Positions 1-11,000 of a DNA stretch of 64,000 nucleotides are shown piece by piece. The position numbers were made by a program, and so were the translations under genes. Position 1 is the first letter of the stretch, and every line of letters starts with the position of its first letter. The stretch is from Colius striatus. Its lineage: Eukaryota; Chordata; Aves; Coliiformes; Coliidae. The notes under the pieces are model-generated. The model saw only the letters and a list, made by a program, of their open reading frames with translations. It had not been told where the DNA came from and did not search any database. The stretch covers positions 141,960,671-142,024,670 of the forward strand of contig NC_084759.1 of the NCBI RefSeq assembly GCF_028858725.1, read 5' to 3'.

Positions 1-1555
1 AGGGATGATCTCATCCTACAAAACAGTAGGAAAATCAGCCCTGGATTTGCAGCAGCTGTTTGCAGTTGGGAGCAGCAGCTTTTCAGCAGGCTGGTCTGAG
101 TTGGCTTAGATTTAGCTAGAGCCTGGCACAACCCAGGCTGGGGATGGCAGCAGTCACAGCGAGGAGCTGCACGCTCCAAGTGGGTTAAAGGGAGGGTGCC
201 TTTCCCTGCCACAGCAAAGGACCTGTACAGGAGTCCTGCTTGGTTTTATGTGCACCACTTAAACTCAACCTCATCAGAGTCTTTTCCAGGATGCTTTTTC
301 TGCTGATAACGCCCAATGGTACTTTCAGCACAGAAACCTTGTGCTCTCACAGGCCTCTGCTCACCAGGGGTGGTGGGGGATGCAGGCTGAGGGCAGCCAA
401 ATGCAGCACATGCTTTTGCACAAAGCAATTTTTCAGAAGTGAGTAGGGAAGGAGCATCAAACTCCTATGCACTGAGCAACTCCATCACCAGATGGACTCT
501 CTCTGGAGAGTGTGGCTGCTCCTGCCCTTCCTGGAGAGCACAGGCTGTTCCCCAGGCCTCTGCCCTGCCCTGCCTCAGCTGAAGCTCCCTTATGCCACAC
601 CTCTGTCTGCGTTTGAGAGGAGCTTTTACACCTTCTGTCACTCAGCCAGCAAATGCTGCCATCATGACCTCCCATGCCGTCAGCTCATCACCAGCACGTG
701 ACACAAACTCCAATAGCCCCACTTGAATGCCACCAAGCTTGTTTCTCCGATAAATATGTCATGGGCCCCCCAGGAAATGTCATCGCTCTTTTTGCTTTGC
801 TAGCTGCTGCCTTGAATTTTGGGGGCCCCAGCACCCCATCTTTCTCCAGGCAGACCCCGCTGTCAGCAGGGGAGGGCTGTGCCCCCAGCCCTGCCTTCAC
901 AGACCCCGTTTGGCTCCTCCAGGGACAGGCAGCCACGGCCATTGTCCTTCCCACCAGTGATGACCACAGCTGCCCCTTTGGCCCTCCACGCGGAAAGGCT
1001 GTGAGGACGGTGGCAGGAGGCTGCCGGCCCTCCTGGAGACCACCATCCCACCAGGGGCTGGCCCCTCACAGGAGACAGGGCGCTGCCGGGGAAGGGCCAG
1101 CACTGACACGAGCATGTAGGCCCACGCTGCCAGACCCACACTAGCCAAAGCCCTGAGCTGCCCTTGCTCATCGACGTTTCAGCCAGCAGAGGCTTCTGTC
1201 AGCGCTGAGCAGCCGGCCCCCTGGCAACAAGGGCTGGAGCCTGCTGTCACCCCGCTCCTGCTCGATGCCGAGGGACACGGGATCATTTTCAAAACTGGCA
1301 AGAAGCTGCCTGGCAAAGGCCAGCATGAGGTGGTGGCAGCGGCTGCTCCCCCCCGGCAGGGACGGCTGCCCATTTCTCCTTCTGCCACTGCACAGCCCCG
1401 ACTGTTACTGTTGCAAGCAGGGAGGAAACTGCCCCAGCCTGTCTCTGGCAAAGCGAGCACCCCCACACAGCCCCACAGCCTGGCTATAGCTGCAGAGAAC
1501 AACTTCAGAGGAGCTCAGCTAAAAGTGTGCTGAAAGAGTGCTAAAGCCAACCTTA
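1..1555. other. Intergenic, relatively GC-rich left edge
   Basis: The stretch is GC-richer than the ADIPOR2 introns, especially 820-1480, and gives several overlapping open frames of 70-156 codons on both strands. None resembles a known protein, and the both-strand openness is typical of GC-rich non-coding DNA. CACNA2D4 is the expected neighbour here by synteny, but no exon of it was recognised. Confidence 0.5.
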
Positions 1556-2290
1556 TCATAGAACCATAGAATTGTTTTGGTTGGAAAAGGCCTTTAGGAT
1601 CATCAAGATCAACCACTAATGTAACACTGCCAAGCCCACCACTAAACCATATCCCTCAGCAGCTCATTTACACAGCTTTTAAATATCTCCAAGGATGGTG
1701 ACTCCACCACCTCCCTGGGCAGCCTCTTCCAGTGTCTTAACAACCCTCTCAGGGAAAAAGTTCTTCCTGATATCCAACCTAAACTTCCCCCAGTTGGAAC
1801 TTGAGGCTGTTTTCTCTTGTCCTATCCCTTGTTACTTTGGAGAAGGGACCACTCCCCACCTTGCTACAACCTCCTTTCAGGTAGTCATAGAGAGTGAGAA
1901 AGTCTCCCCTCAGTCTCCTCCAGACTAAAAAAACCCAGCTCCCTCAGCCACTCCTCAAAAGATTTGTGCTCCAGACCCTTTATCAACTTCATTGCCCATC
2001 TCTGGACATGCTCCAGCACCTCCATGTCCTTCTGGTGACTGGCCCAGAACTAAACACAGTATTTGAGGTGTGGCCTCCGCAGCACCAAGTACAGGACAAC
2101 AATCACTTCCCTGGTCCTGCTCGTCACACTATTTCTGATACAAGCCAGATGCCATTGGCCACCTGGGCACACTGCTGGCTCATGTTCAGACAGCTGATCA
2201 ACACCCCCAGGTCCTTCTCCACCAGACAGCTTTCCAGCCACTCTGCCCCAAACCTCAAGTGTTGCACGGGTTTGGCATTGTTAGAGATGA
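1556..2290 (-). mobile_element. CR1 LINE fragment, 3' part (about 735 bp)
   Basis: On the plus strand it begins with CATAGAACCATAGAATT, the complement of the CR1 3' terminal repeat, then GGTTGGAAAAGGCCTTTAGGA and the typical blocks TCCCTGGGCAGCCTCTTCCAG and GTTCTTCCTGATATCCAACC, continuing to the CAGCTTTCCAGCCACTCTGCC block. It is therefore a 5'-truncated CR1 inserted on the minus strand. The long plus-strand open frame at 1894-2526 is a by-product of this repeat. Confidence 0.9.
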
Positions 2291-3152
2291 AAACCACATA
2301 CAGCTACTGGAGCTGGTTTGGGAGGCATTTGCCTCTGTTAGGGGAACGTACTGCTGCTCTGGGAACCCAGCCAGGCTCACCATTTTCCCATCTCATTAAC
2401 AGCCAGATCAGTTTGGTCTTAAGGCCAACTGTGAAGTGCCTCTGTGCCCAGTTGTACCACTACAGAAATGAAGCCGCTAGTGAGATCATCTGGGAGTGCA
2501 AAAACCTCCCTGCTCAGGAACGCTAATAGCTCTGTTGTTCAAACATCAGTTTTACCAGAAGATAAAAGGGCTGAAGCTTCTGGAAATGCCAGAAATAAGA
2601 CCAGCTGTGAGCAGAGGAGTGCAAGGCTCGCATCCCACCACTCCTCCCCAGGGAGCCCACTTTCCTGACAAGAGATGGTGAAGATGGGACCTGCTACACT
2701 ATGGTCCTCTTGCAGCAGCTGGACTGCAGCACTGCCAAGGGGAGGATGGGCTGCACTTTCCCTACATTGCTCATTGTTAAAATACCTGATGATGATCAGG
2801 TGTGAAGTGCTCGAGTTGTCACAGCTTGAGGCTGGTCTTCCTTCTTCATAAGCAACACAGACCAAGGAATTAACACACATCTCTCCAATGAGCTGGTCTT
2901 TTGAGCAAACTTCATTCAAATCACATCAGTGCTCAGTACTCCTGGAAATCAGCCTGGAGGACTTCAGCTTGGGCACTCCAGACAAACGCAGAAGCACTGA
3001 CCAGCAGGAGAGTTTGGTTCAAATGATTTGCTTGATGCCACACAAGATGCAAAGGGAGGAAAAAAATAAGGGGGAACAAAGAACTGTTTTGCCAGGAGGC
3101 CTCTAATAGCTTCAAACACACCAAACTCAGCTCCTTTGTCGTATGGCTTCAT
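2291..3152. other. Intergenic, nothing recognised
   Basis: Between two CR1 copies; no gene, RNA gene or repeat family recognised. Confidence 0.5.
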
Positions 3153-3530
3153 TTCACAGAATCACAGAATGGTAGGGGTTGGAAGGGGCCTATAAAAATC
3201 ATCTAGTCCAACCCCCCTGCTAAAGCAGGTTCATCTAGATCAGGTCACACAGGAACGTGTCCAGGCAGGTTCTGAAAACCTTCAGAAAAGGAGACTCCAC
3301 ACCCTCCCTGGGCAGCCTGTGCCGGGGCTCCCTCACCCTTACAGTAGAGAAGTTTTTCCTTCAGTTTAAATGCATCTTTTTTTTGTTCCAGCTTCATTCC
3401 ATTACCCCTAGTCCTATCACTGAACACTACAGAAAAGTGTTGCCCCATCCCCTTGACATACACCTTTCAAATACTTGTAAGTATAAATGAGGTCCCCCCT
3501 CAGTCTGAACAGCCCCAGTTCCCAGATCCT
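3153..3530 (-). mobile_element. CR1 LINE 3' fragment
   Basis: It starts with TTTCACAGAATCACAGAATG, then GGGGTTGGAAGGGGCC, CATCTAGTCCAACCCCCCTG and a TCCCTGGGCAGCCTGTGCC block, and ends near GAACAGCCCCAGTTCC. Minus-strand orientation, about 375 bp, 5'-truncated. The short tandem terminal repeat is well preserved, suggesting a younger copy than the one at 1.6 kb. Confidence 0.92.
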
Positions 3531-5324
3531 GAAAACAAATAGGCAAGAGCTTTAGACATTTACCTCAATTGCAGTGCTCTAATCTGTACTCAGGGTAAGT
3601 CCACCCTTCGCAATGAACAAAAGAAGTGATCCTTGCTACTGGGCAAAACTTGGCCACAACACACAGAAAAGGTAGGACATACAATTCTAGGCTGCCCAGA
3701 CAGCTTTTAAGGATGACTCTGCTTTCTGAAAACAGGATAAACCCAATTCACATTCAAACGTGGCAGCTTCTTTTAGTGTAATTTGTGTGTAATCTGACGC
3801 TGACTTTCTCCACGCTCCTTGAATTTGCTTTGCATTTAAAGAAAATAAAAACAAAATCCTTCCCGAGACCTCAAGCCGCCACAGGTCATTTCCTGGAGCT
3901 GGCTCTCTTACAAACCACTGCAAAACATCTCTCTTGAGTCATGTAACTGATAAACAGCACCGTTGCAGATGCCCAGACTCAGTGTGAGCCAACACAAGAG
4001 GAGGATTAGGCCTATCTTGCCCAGGCAGTTCACAGATGTTTGCTGACAGCTGAGGCACAGCGGTGAAGGAGCAGAAGGCCCAACTCAAGGCCCAGGGCTG
4101 TTCCGCCCAGTTCCAGCCCCACTTCCTCCCCTGCCAAACCTCACTCCTTCTCATGCCTGCCAGCCCCTCAGCCTGCATACCAGGAAGAGATGATCAATCC
4201 CTTACGTAGGTGCAGGCTGGAAGGCATTTCCTCTACACCAGGAATCTGAGTCCAGGCCTCCTGAACAACACTTCCAATCTCATCTAGACATCTGCCCATG
4301 ACCTCCAAGGTCTTCAGGACCCACACCCTCTCCCGTCCCCCCCAACTCTGTCTGTCGCATCATCCCTCATCTCTCCTGCTCATTCTTCCCCTTGCAAGCT
4401 CTCACCCCATGCTGCTTTACCTTTGGCTTTCCAGTACTACTCTTGTTCTGCAAGACCAGAAACTGGAAAACTGAGCGACTGAAAACAAGGGTCTCTACAC
4501 ATTCAAAACTAGCTAACCTTTGAAATTACAGCCAGCCTGGGTGCAGCTGCTAGCTTGGGGGACAGAGGGGACCTGGACAAACACTAGCCAGCCCCAGGAC
4601 CAATCTGCAGCTTTATGCCCTCGCTCTACAGTGCAGGTTCAGCTCAGCTTTACAAAAGATGAAACGTCGCAGTGACACTAATCCCACTTCGTCCTCAACT
4701 CACTGGTGAAATAGGGCAGAAGTGAAAATCAAGCAGCTATGGGACAGAACACATGTTGTCCCAGGCTTTTCACCCTCTGCAAATTCAGAATAATTGCACA
4801 TCAGGGGAATTCTTATGACAAGCAGCTTTACAAAGTGCTGGCAGCAGAAACACCCAACACCACCTCCTTCCCCCACAACAGTCAGTCCCGTACTACAATC
4901 AGCAATGCCAGTGGGCATTTCAAGTCTAGACTTGAAAAAATGCCCCAATTTTCCCCCTAGACTAATGCTATAGCCAAGAGGCAGCAGGTCCATGGACACC
5001 TTTGTCTGCTGTGATGTTTAAATGCACTAGTATCAAAATCTCATGGCAAAATGAGGCATATCCTTGATGTGAATGACGACACCCAGACGATGCTACACAG
5101 CAGAATTAACGTTGCAGTCATGTGAACTGCCCTACCCACTGGCTTTTGCTCGAGGAGGCACAAAGCAAGCATGTTCAGTCATACCTATGCCAGCCTTTGG
5201 GCAGCAGTTGGGTTTATGCATCAGTTTTTTAACTACAAAGTGTCATCTGTAAGCACTGGGAAGGAAAAAAAAGTGAGAGCCACTCTTTCAGGCTTCACGC
5301 ACAGCACAGAAAGATCCAAACTAG
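3531..5324. other. Intergenic between CR1 and ADIPOR2 3' end
   Basis: A plus-strand AATAAA at about 3844-3849 could end a rightward transcript, such as the syntenic CACNA2D4, but no coding exon supports this. Otherwise nothing recognised. Confidence 0.4.
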
Positions 5325-5344
5325 ACAGTCGTCCATTTGGTTCT

Positions 5345-5350
5345 TTTATT
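5345..5350 (-). terminator. Distal poly(A) signal AATAAA for ADIPOR2
   Basis: A canonical hexamer in minus-strand CTAATAAAAGAACC, with U/GU-rich sequence 20-40 nt further on. It is preferred as the main end because the resulting 3' UTR length fits the gene family; this is inference. Confidence 0.5.
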
Positions 5351-7486
5351 AGCAGAAGTTAAGAATACAGCAAGTAATAAGATCCCATCTTATATGGAAC
5401 CATCACCAGAGTCCCCAACCATCAAAACCCCAGAATGTGCTTCATTGCTTCCAACAGTAAGCAATTTTTAAAAAGAAATATACTGAACAAGGCCACTATT
5501 TAATGGGGAAGGAAAGAAGCTGTAGGTCCTAACTATTCTATGGCAATAACCTGCACACAGAGCAAGCAAGCCTCTGACTGCTGAGAGTAAGGCATTCAGG
5601 TGCCAACCTGGGAAGAGTTCTCAGCAAGAGCTACGGAAAAGTGCACAGCTAGGTTGTTTTTATTGGAACACACAAACTTCTTGAACGGAGAGACTGACTG
5701 GGTTAAGAATAGCAGGTGGAGTACTGTGTTTTTGTAATAGTTCTGTGCTGTGTAGGACCAGGTTACAATCACCCTTCAAGGAGTGAACGTGGGATGATCC
5801 AGGATGGAGTCTGCCACTTCTGCTGGTACTGTCATGGAGGTATCCCAAAGCGCCTCACAGGCAACTCCGACTCTGGTATGTACCACTCTCTACTCACTCA
5901 CCAATGCACTTCCTGCCAGACAACTCTGCATCTTTGTCTGGGATGCCAGTGCTATTAGCCCTTACACCCAAGTTAATACTGCTCTGCTTCATTTTAGTAC
6001 CACACAGACATGTGATGAACAACTTCTGGCCCTACGGGCATCCATTGTAGCGATCCTACTGAGAACATGTCCCTCTAAGCTCACAGACTCTGCCGCTGCA
6101 CCTCTTTCTGCAGCTGACTTTGCTCTCAGAGGCTTTACAAAGACTCCATTTGAGGAGTGAAGCCTTAATATCCTGTCAGCTTTAGGAAGGCATTGTGCTC
6201 CTACTTGACAAAACTCCCCAAAACACACCCCTGTGATATTCAGGGTATGGGAAGGTCTTTGCAATCCACACTTTCTCTTGAAGGATAACAATTCAAACTT
6301 TCAGAAGTCATAAAAAACCCAACCAAACAAAAAACAACCCTCTCTTACACAACAAATACCCATCCTTTACCTTTCTTCCTTGTGAAACACAGCACTTTAT
6401 GCGCTAACTCATCTGTGAGAAGTGAAATTGCTCTGAATTTCCAACACTGCAAGCAACACATGTGCCATAACAAACCAAACGTTCAAGTTTCATCTTACAA
6501 CTCCAAAGATTCTCCTTCAGTCTGGTTTCTGACTGGGCTGCATCAATTACACAAGGGAAGGGTACATGCCTCCCCTCATAGAGGACGTGCGTCTGCTCTA
6601 CAGTGATCCAAGTGAACTCTAGTTTTAAGAAATACCAGCAGTCCCATTGCTAAAGCACAGATGGGAAGCAGACCTAAGGAAAAGAAAAAAACCAACCAAA
6701 AAGGAACTGCGTTGGGCTGATTGTGGATTTTTCCCCTTAAAAAGAAAAACCTGCAAAACTCCCTTGGCATAAGGAGCCTGACACATGAGAAGGTAATGTG
6801 CTTGAGGTCTGCAGTAACTGTTAACTCCAAGTCCTGGAGCGCACAGCTTCCTCTTTCCAGTCCATCTTAACTCCACCTCTGTTTCCCCTCACATGCTCAG
6901 CTACCTTCTGACAAGTGTACTACCATCATTTGTTCAGACAAAACAGAGCAGGCCCACAAATGATAGCCATCTCCTCAATGGGGAGGCCTCTGGCGTAGGC
7001 AGGCACTGATGGAGTCGGACTGTCGTCCCATCATGCTCCAATTCATACGGTGAGGAACAAACCAATTACCTGTAAGATCCACTATCCCAAACTCTGGAAG
7101 CCACTCAAGCTGGGAAGGCAGCTGTCCCACACGCTTAGGCAGGTGGCGGATGTATCTATCCTTCAAGTTACTGCAGTAAATCAACTCGCTAACACTGTGA
7201 CCTGAAACCAACACGATCAATGAAGCCTTCACAACCCTCGTGGACACGTACTGAATCTACTCTGAGTGTTGGCCAGGACTCTGCCTCGCCCAGGGGATGC
7301 TGGCCACCGGGAAAATCTGCAGGGCCAACGTGGCTTCACTCCTGGGAATTTTACCTGGTCCTCCTGCAATCATTTGTTTTGTGCAAAATTGAAACAGTGT
7401 GTGGTACTTGCATGTTGCATTCTTTACAAAAAACCCTTTCCCCCCCACACCCATTGTTTAAAACATTTATATAAATTTTATTTAAA

Positions 7487-7492
7487 CAGAAA
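7487..7492 (-). terminator. Proximal poly(A) signal candidate AATAAA for ADIPOR2
   Basis: Minus-strand TTTAAATAAAATTTATAT lies about 445 nt past the stop codon and is followed by a G/U-rich run (GGGTGTGGGGGGG, near 7450-7438). It would give a short 3' UTR isoform. Confidence 0.4.
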
Positions 7493-7936
7493 GTTAGAAA
7501 TCTTATTTACAATTTTTTTTTCTCCCAAAAGAGCATCTAAAATCAACTCCCAAACCCTCCAAGAGGATATAAATTTAACCTTGATTTTTTTTTCTTCTTT
7601 TTTTTTTAAAAAAAAGGAAACTGCTAAGCTATCCCTCCCCAATTCTACAAATAAATATGGCATTGAACAGAAGCCGATTTGGAAAGGGTCCTCTGTAGCT
7701 CAATCTGTAGATCCCAAGAATAAATTAGGGTTTCAGAATTTCCTGGTCTTCAAATTGATTCATTCCATTGCTTGAGGTATAGAATTTAATCTTGGTTTGT
7801 CAGAATCCCCACGAAGCTCCACGTTCTGTCAGCTGAAGCTTGGATTCTCCTTAGGTATCCGTTTGCGCTATAGCCTGTATGCTTCACCCGCGCTGGCGGT
7901 CCTCGTTTGGTTACGGCCTCAGGCTGAAGGCTGCTC

Positions 7937-8068
7937 TTACTGCATCCCATCCTCCTCTGTGCAGCCCCCTCCCACTGTGAAGCGGAACTCCTGGAGGTTG
8001 GAAACCCCGTGGAAGTGCACAAAGGCTCCAGCCACTACAAAGACGTGAAACAGCTGATGGGAGTGGAA
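7937..8068 (-). CDS. ADIPOR2: ADIPOR2 exon 8, coding part (helix 7, C-terminus)
   Basis: The acceptor TTTCTTTCCCGCAG precedes TTCCACTCCCATCAG. The exon encodes FHSHQLFHVFVVAGAFVHFH then GVSNLQEFRFTVGGGC and TEEDGMQ, with TAA at 7939-7937. His345 and His349 in HSHQLFH are the other two zinc ligands (human 348 and 352). The extracellular tail is slightly diverged from mammalian ADIPOR2 (human ends GCSEEDAL). Confidence 0.95.
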   Translation of the reverse strand, partial: FHSHQLFHVFVVAGAFVHFHGVSNLQEFRFTVGGGCTEEDGMQ

Positions 8069-11000
8069 CTGCGGGAAAGAAAAACACTTCTGGTCAGCAG
8101 GGAGGGGAGGGGATGGCGGGGCCCTTTGGGTTCCAGCGCTAACCCGTCTCCAAAAAACCCATACATTCAGCTGAAGTACACAGTAACACGTAGCAGTACC
8201 TCAAACCACAAGCTGCAAAGTGCTCCAAGTTGTGCACTGAAGCCCATCCCGCTCCTATCTTTGGCAAGATACTCAAATTCTCCCCCTTCCCTTCACAGCC
8301 ACCTCATCAGCTGCTCAGTCAACAAGGGTGTTGCAGAAATGCGCATCTTTGCCAAGGCACAGGGATCATCTCAGAGCTTTGGGCAAAAGGCTTAAGCAGG
8401 ACACTTAAAATTAGTTCGTCCACACCACACACTGGTGGTTTATTGACTGAAAGGGCTCTCTCACGTAACTAACAGGTACAAACTCTGCTCTGGTCACAGG
8501 CATCATTTTTACCGTGAGGATTTTGAATGTCATTTCATTTCTCTGCCACAGAGAAATAGAACAGAATAAAAAAAATAAAGGCATTCTATTAAAACCTAGA
8601 AACAATCAGATGTTCTGAGCAAATGTCCAGGATGCTACTGATTATATTACAGTAGAAAGAAAACCACGAGGGAGCTAGATGACCAAGTGTGTCCTTGTCT
8701 GAGGGAAGTCATACCAACACGGACAATGCTCTTGAAAAATTTCATCAAATGTGTATTTGTAGGCTCCATGGGAAGCTTGGATGAGAGCTAGTGGTACACC
8801 AGTGATTTTGGAGCCTAGCTTGTTATTGTAACAAGGCCTTGTTTGGCCATTTAAACCAACCTGGCAAACTAGTACTGTGCAAAAGCCACTTGAGCAACCT
8901 AGACCCCATTCTCATCTCTAGTCTTCTTTAGGGGCCTTAAACCACCCTAGTGAAAAGTACAGTGGTCTTCCGAAGGTCTGCCCCCCTCTCATCTTTGCTC
9001 TGGTTCCATCTAATTTATTTCTTTGTATCTTTCCCACACATTTCCCCTCCACCATCTCTGTGATCCTTTCCCTCATACTAATTTTCTCCCTCCACTCCCC
9101 GCTTGCTCACCCCATTTTCCCTTCTTCTGGGCCAGAGATCCCTCCAAAGTCTACCACCTGTATGCTACATTTTCACTGGCTGCACAAGACGAGGAGCCAG
9201 ACACGGTGAAGATTCCAGGGAGCCACTGAATGTCAGAGCCACGCGCTGCTCTGTGCAGAAGCAAGGTAAGATGGGCGTTTGCAGGATCCTCAGCACACAC
9301 ACAGCTCACAAAGTTGCCTACTCATCTCCTAAAGCTATTCTAGTACATGTGCTGGGCTGAATTTGCCTACCAGCAGTTACCTCAGACCATTCAGTTTGTG
9401 CTAACTAAGGCAAGAGAGGCACCAGGGAAGCCGGGCCCAGATAGCTCCCGCAAGCTGTTTGGCCCCTAAGACCTATGCTTCTGGGGCAGCTGTTCGATAC
9501 TTTCAATAAGAAAACATTGACATAACATCCTGCAGCCTCAAGGGGAACCAGCTTTCATGTTGGTTTCCTCATCCAGTCATTGTGTAGACTCACCCAGATG
9601 TCACACTTGCCAGGGAAGAATCTCTCCGGGATGCGGGCAGCATATAGTGCAGCACCAGTGATGTACAGGCATGCCATGAGTGCCAGCCAGCCTATCTGCC
9701 CCATTGTGGCTGCTTTCAGGAGCCCCTCAGAGATGACAAAGTGCAGGGTGGGAATAACCCCACTAAGACCCAGACCTAGAAATACTCCTGGGAGGTAAAG
9801 AAAATGTGGGAGAGTCAGGTTGGAACACAGTGGCGGTAAAGGGAGACAATGAAAACACAAAAGCCATGGAATGAAAACTCAGTATTTGCCAAAACAGCAG
9901 AAAGGGGACAACGCTTGAAGCTTGGAGGTCCCCAGAAGAACTTTCTTGGAAAGGAATTTAAAGAACGCCTAGGTTTCCTTAATATACCAGAAGCTGCTTT
10001 GTTTTATGTTCCAGCAGATACTGAAACATCTCGTCTACTGACAGTGTCTGCCGGCTTTCACGTACGTTCAGCCAGTTACACGCCTTGGACTGCAGAGGGC
10101 ACTGAGACTACATGAACGATGGCTCGCTTTCCCCATCGTCTCTCAGAGCAAGACAAGGAGAGACAACAAAGAGATTATTTATCATATACTGCACAAGTAG
10201 TCCTAGGAAACAGAAAGGTAGCATCTGCAGCTCATCTGATCTGCCACATACGAGAACATGGTTTATTCATTTAGGATTTTAGCAGCAAGTACAGAAATCT
10301 TGATTAAAAAAAAACAAGTGTGCGTGGGGGGAATAATCATGTCCCATCCCCAGATTCTTAAAGTTTAGATGGAGGAATTCTCTGAAGGTACACCCAATGG
10401 CTTGTCCAGGAAAGTTAGGTTTACTGTTGACAGCACGTGCAGGTTAAGTAACAAGAAATATTACTGTTTAACCCAGCTGTGTGCACATTCCATAGCTGCC
10501 CCCTAAAGCTTTCTCTTTCTTCCTACCCTAGAATGCAAAATTGAATCTGGTTTGTTCTTTTGATCGTGTGAAGAGAAAAACTAGGTTCTCGGTCTTAAAT
10601 ATGTATTTTATCTGGGCAAATCATTCAGGTGAATTCAGTCATTCAACAATTTGCTACTGCCCGAGCCTAGTATCACAAAAAATAAGACAAATGGTAAAAG
10701 TACACATACACGCACCAAGCAGCCGGTCAGTTCTTTCGAGAGCAAACTTGCTAGGTACAGCTAGAAAATACTTTGCACTACTTTTCCTACTGCATGTGTT
10801 ACTGTCCATTTCAGGAATGCACTTCCAGGACTTGCACCAGCCCTTATCTGTGCATCCAGCCGGCTATAAGAAATGCTGAAAGAAAACCCATCGAGCTCCC
10901 AGTCTAAGAATTTTGTAGCTCTCTACAAAATTAAGCTCTGTCAAGTCTTCCCGAGATAGTTTCCCCAAGTGGCAAGTAGGGAAAGGGCAAAGACAGTCAA

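Larger units (their letters stand above)
5325..7936 (-). other. ADIPOR2: ADIPOR2 3' UTR (left boundary approximate)
   Basis: Downstream of the TAA, about 2.6 kb carries no splice-compatible coding exon. The left limit is set by an AATAAA on the minus strand at 5350-5345 followed by a GU-rich stretch (CTTTCTGTGCTGTGCGTG). Two earlier minus-strand AATAAA hexamers, at 7492-7487 and 5664-5659, could give shorter UTRs; the first is also followed by a G/U-rich run. The length is similar to the long 3' UTR I recall for human ADIPOR2, but the true end needs transcript data. Confidence 0.6.

Noticed and set aside
674-1144. 156-codon plus-strand open frame
   Set aside because: Overlapped by equally open frames on the other strand in GC-rich DNA, no match to CACNA2D4 or another known protein, no supporting splice context.
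1894-2526. 210-codon plus-strand open frame
   Set aside because: It lies mostly within a minus-strand CR1 3' fragment and has no protein-like features; a repeat by-product.
5804-6160. 118-codon plus-strand open frame
   Set aside because: Antisense to the ADIPOR2 3' UTR with no family resemblance or promoter.
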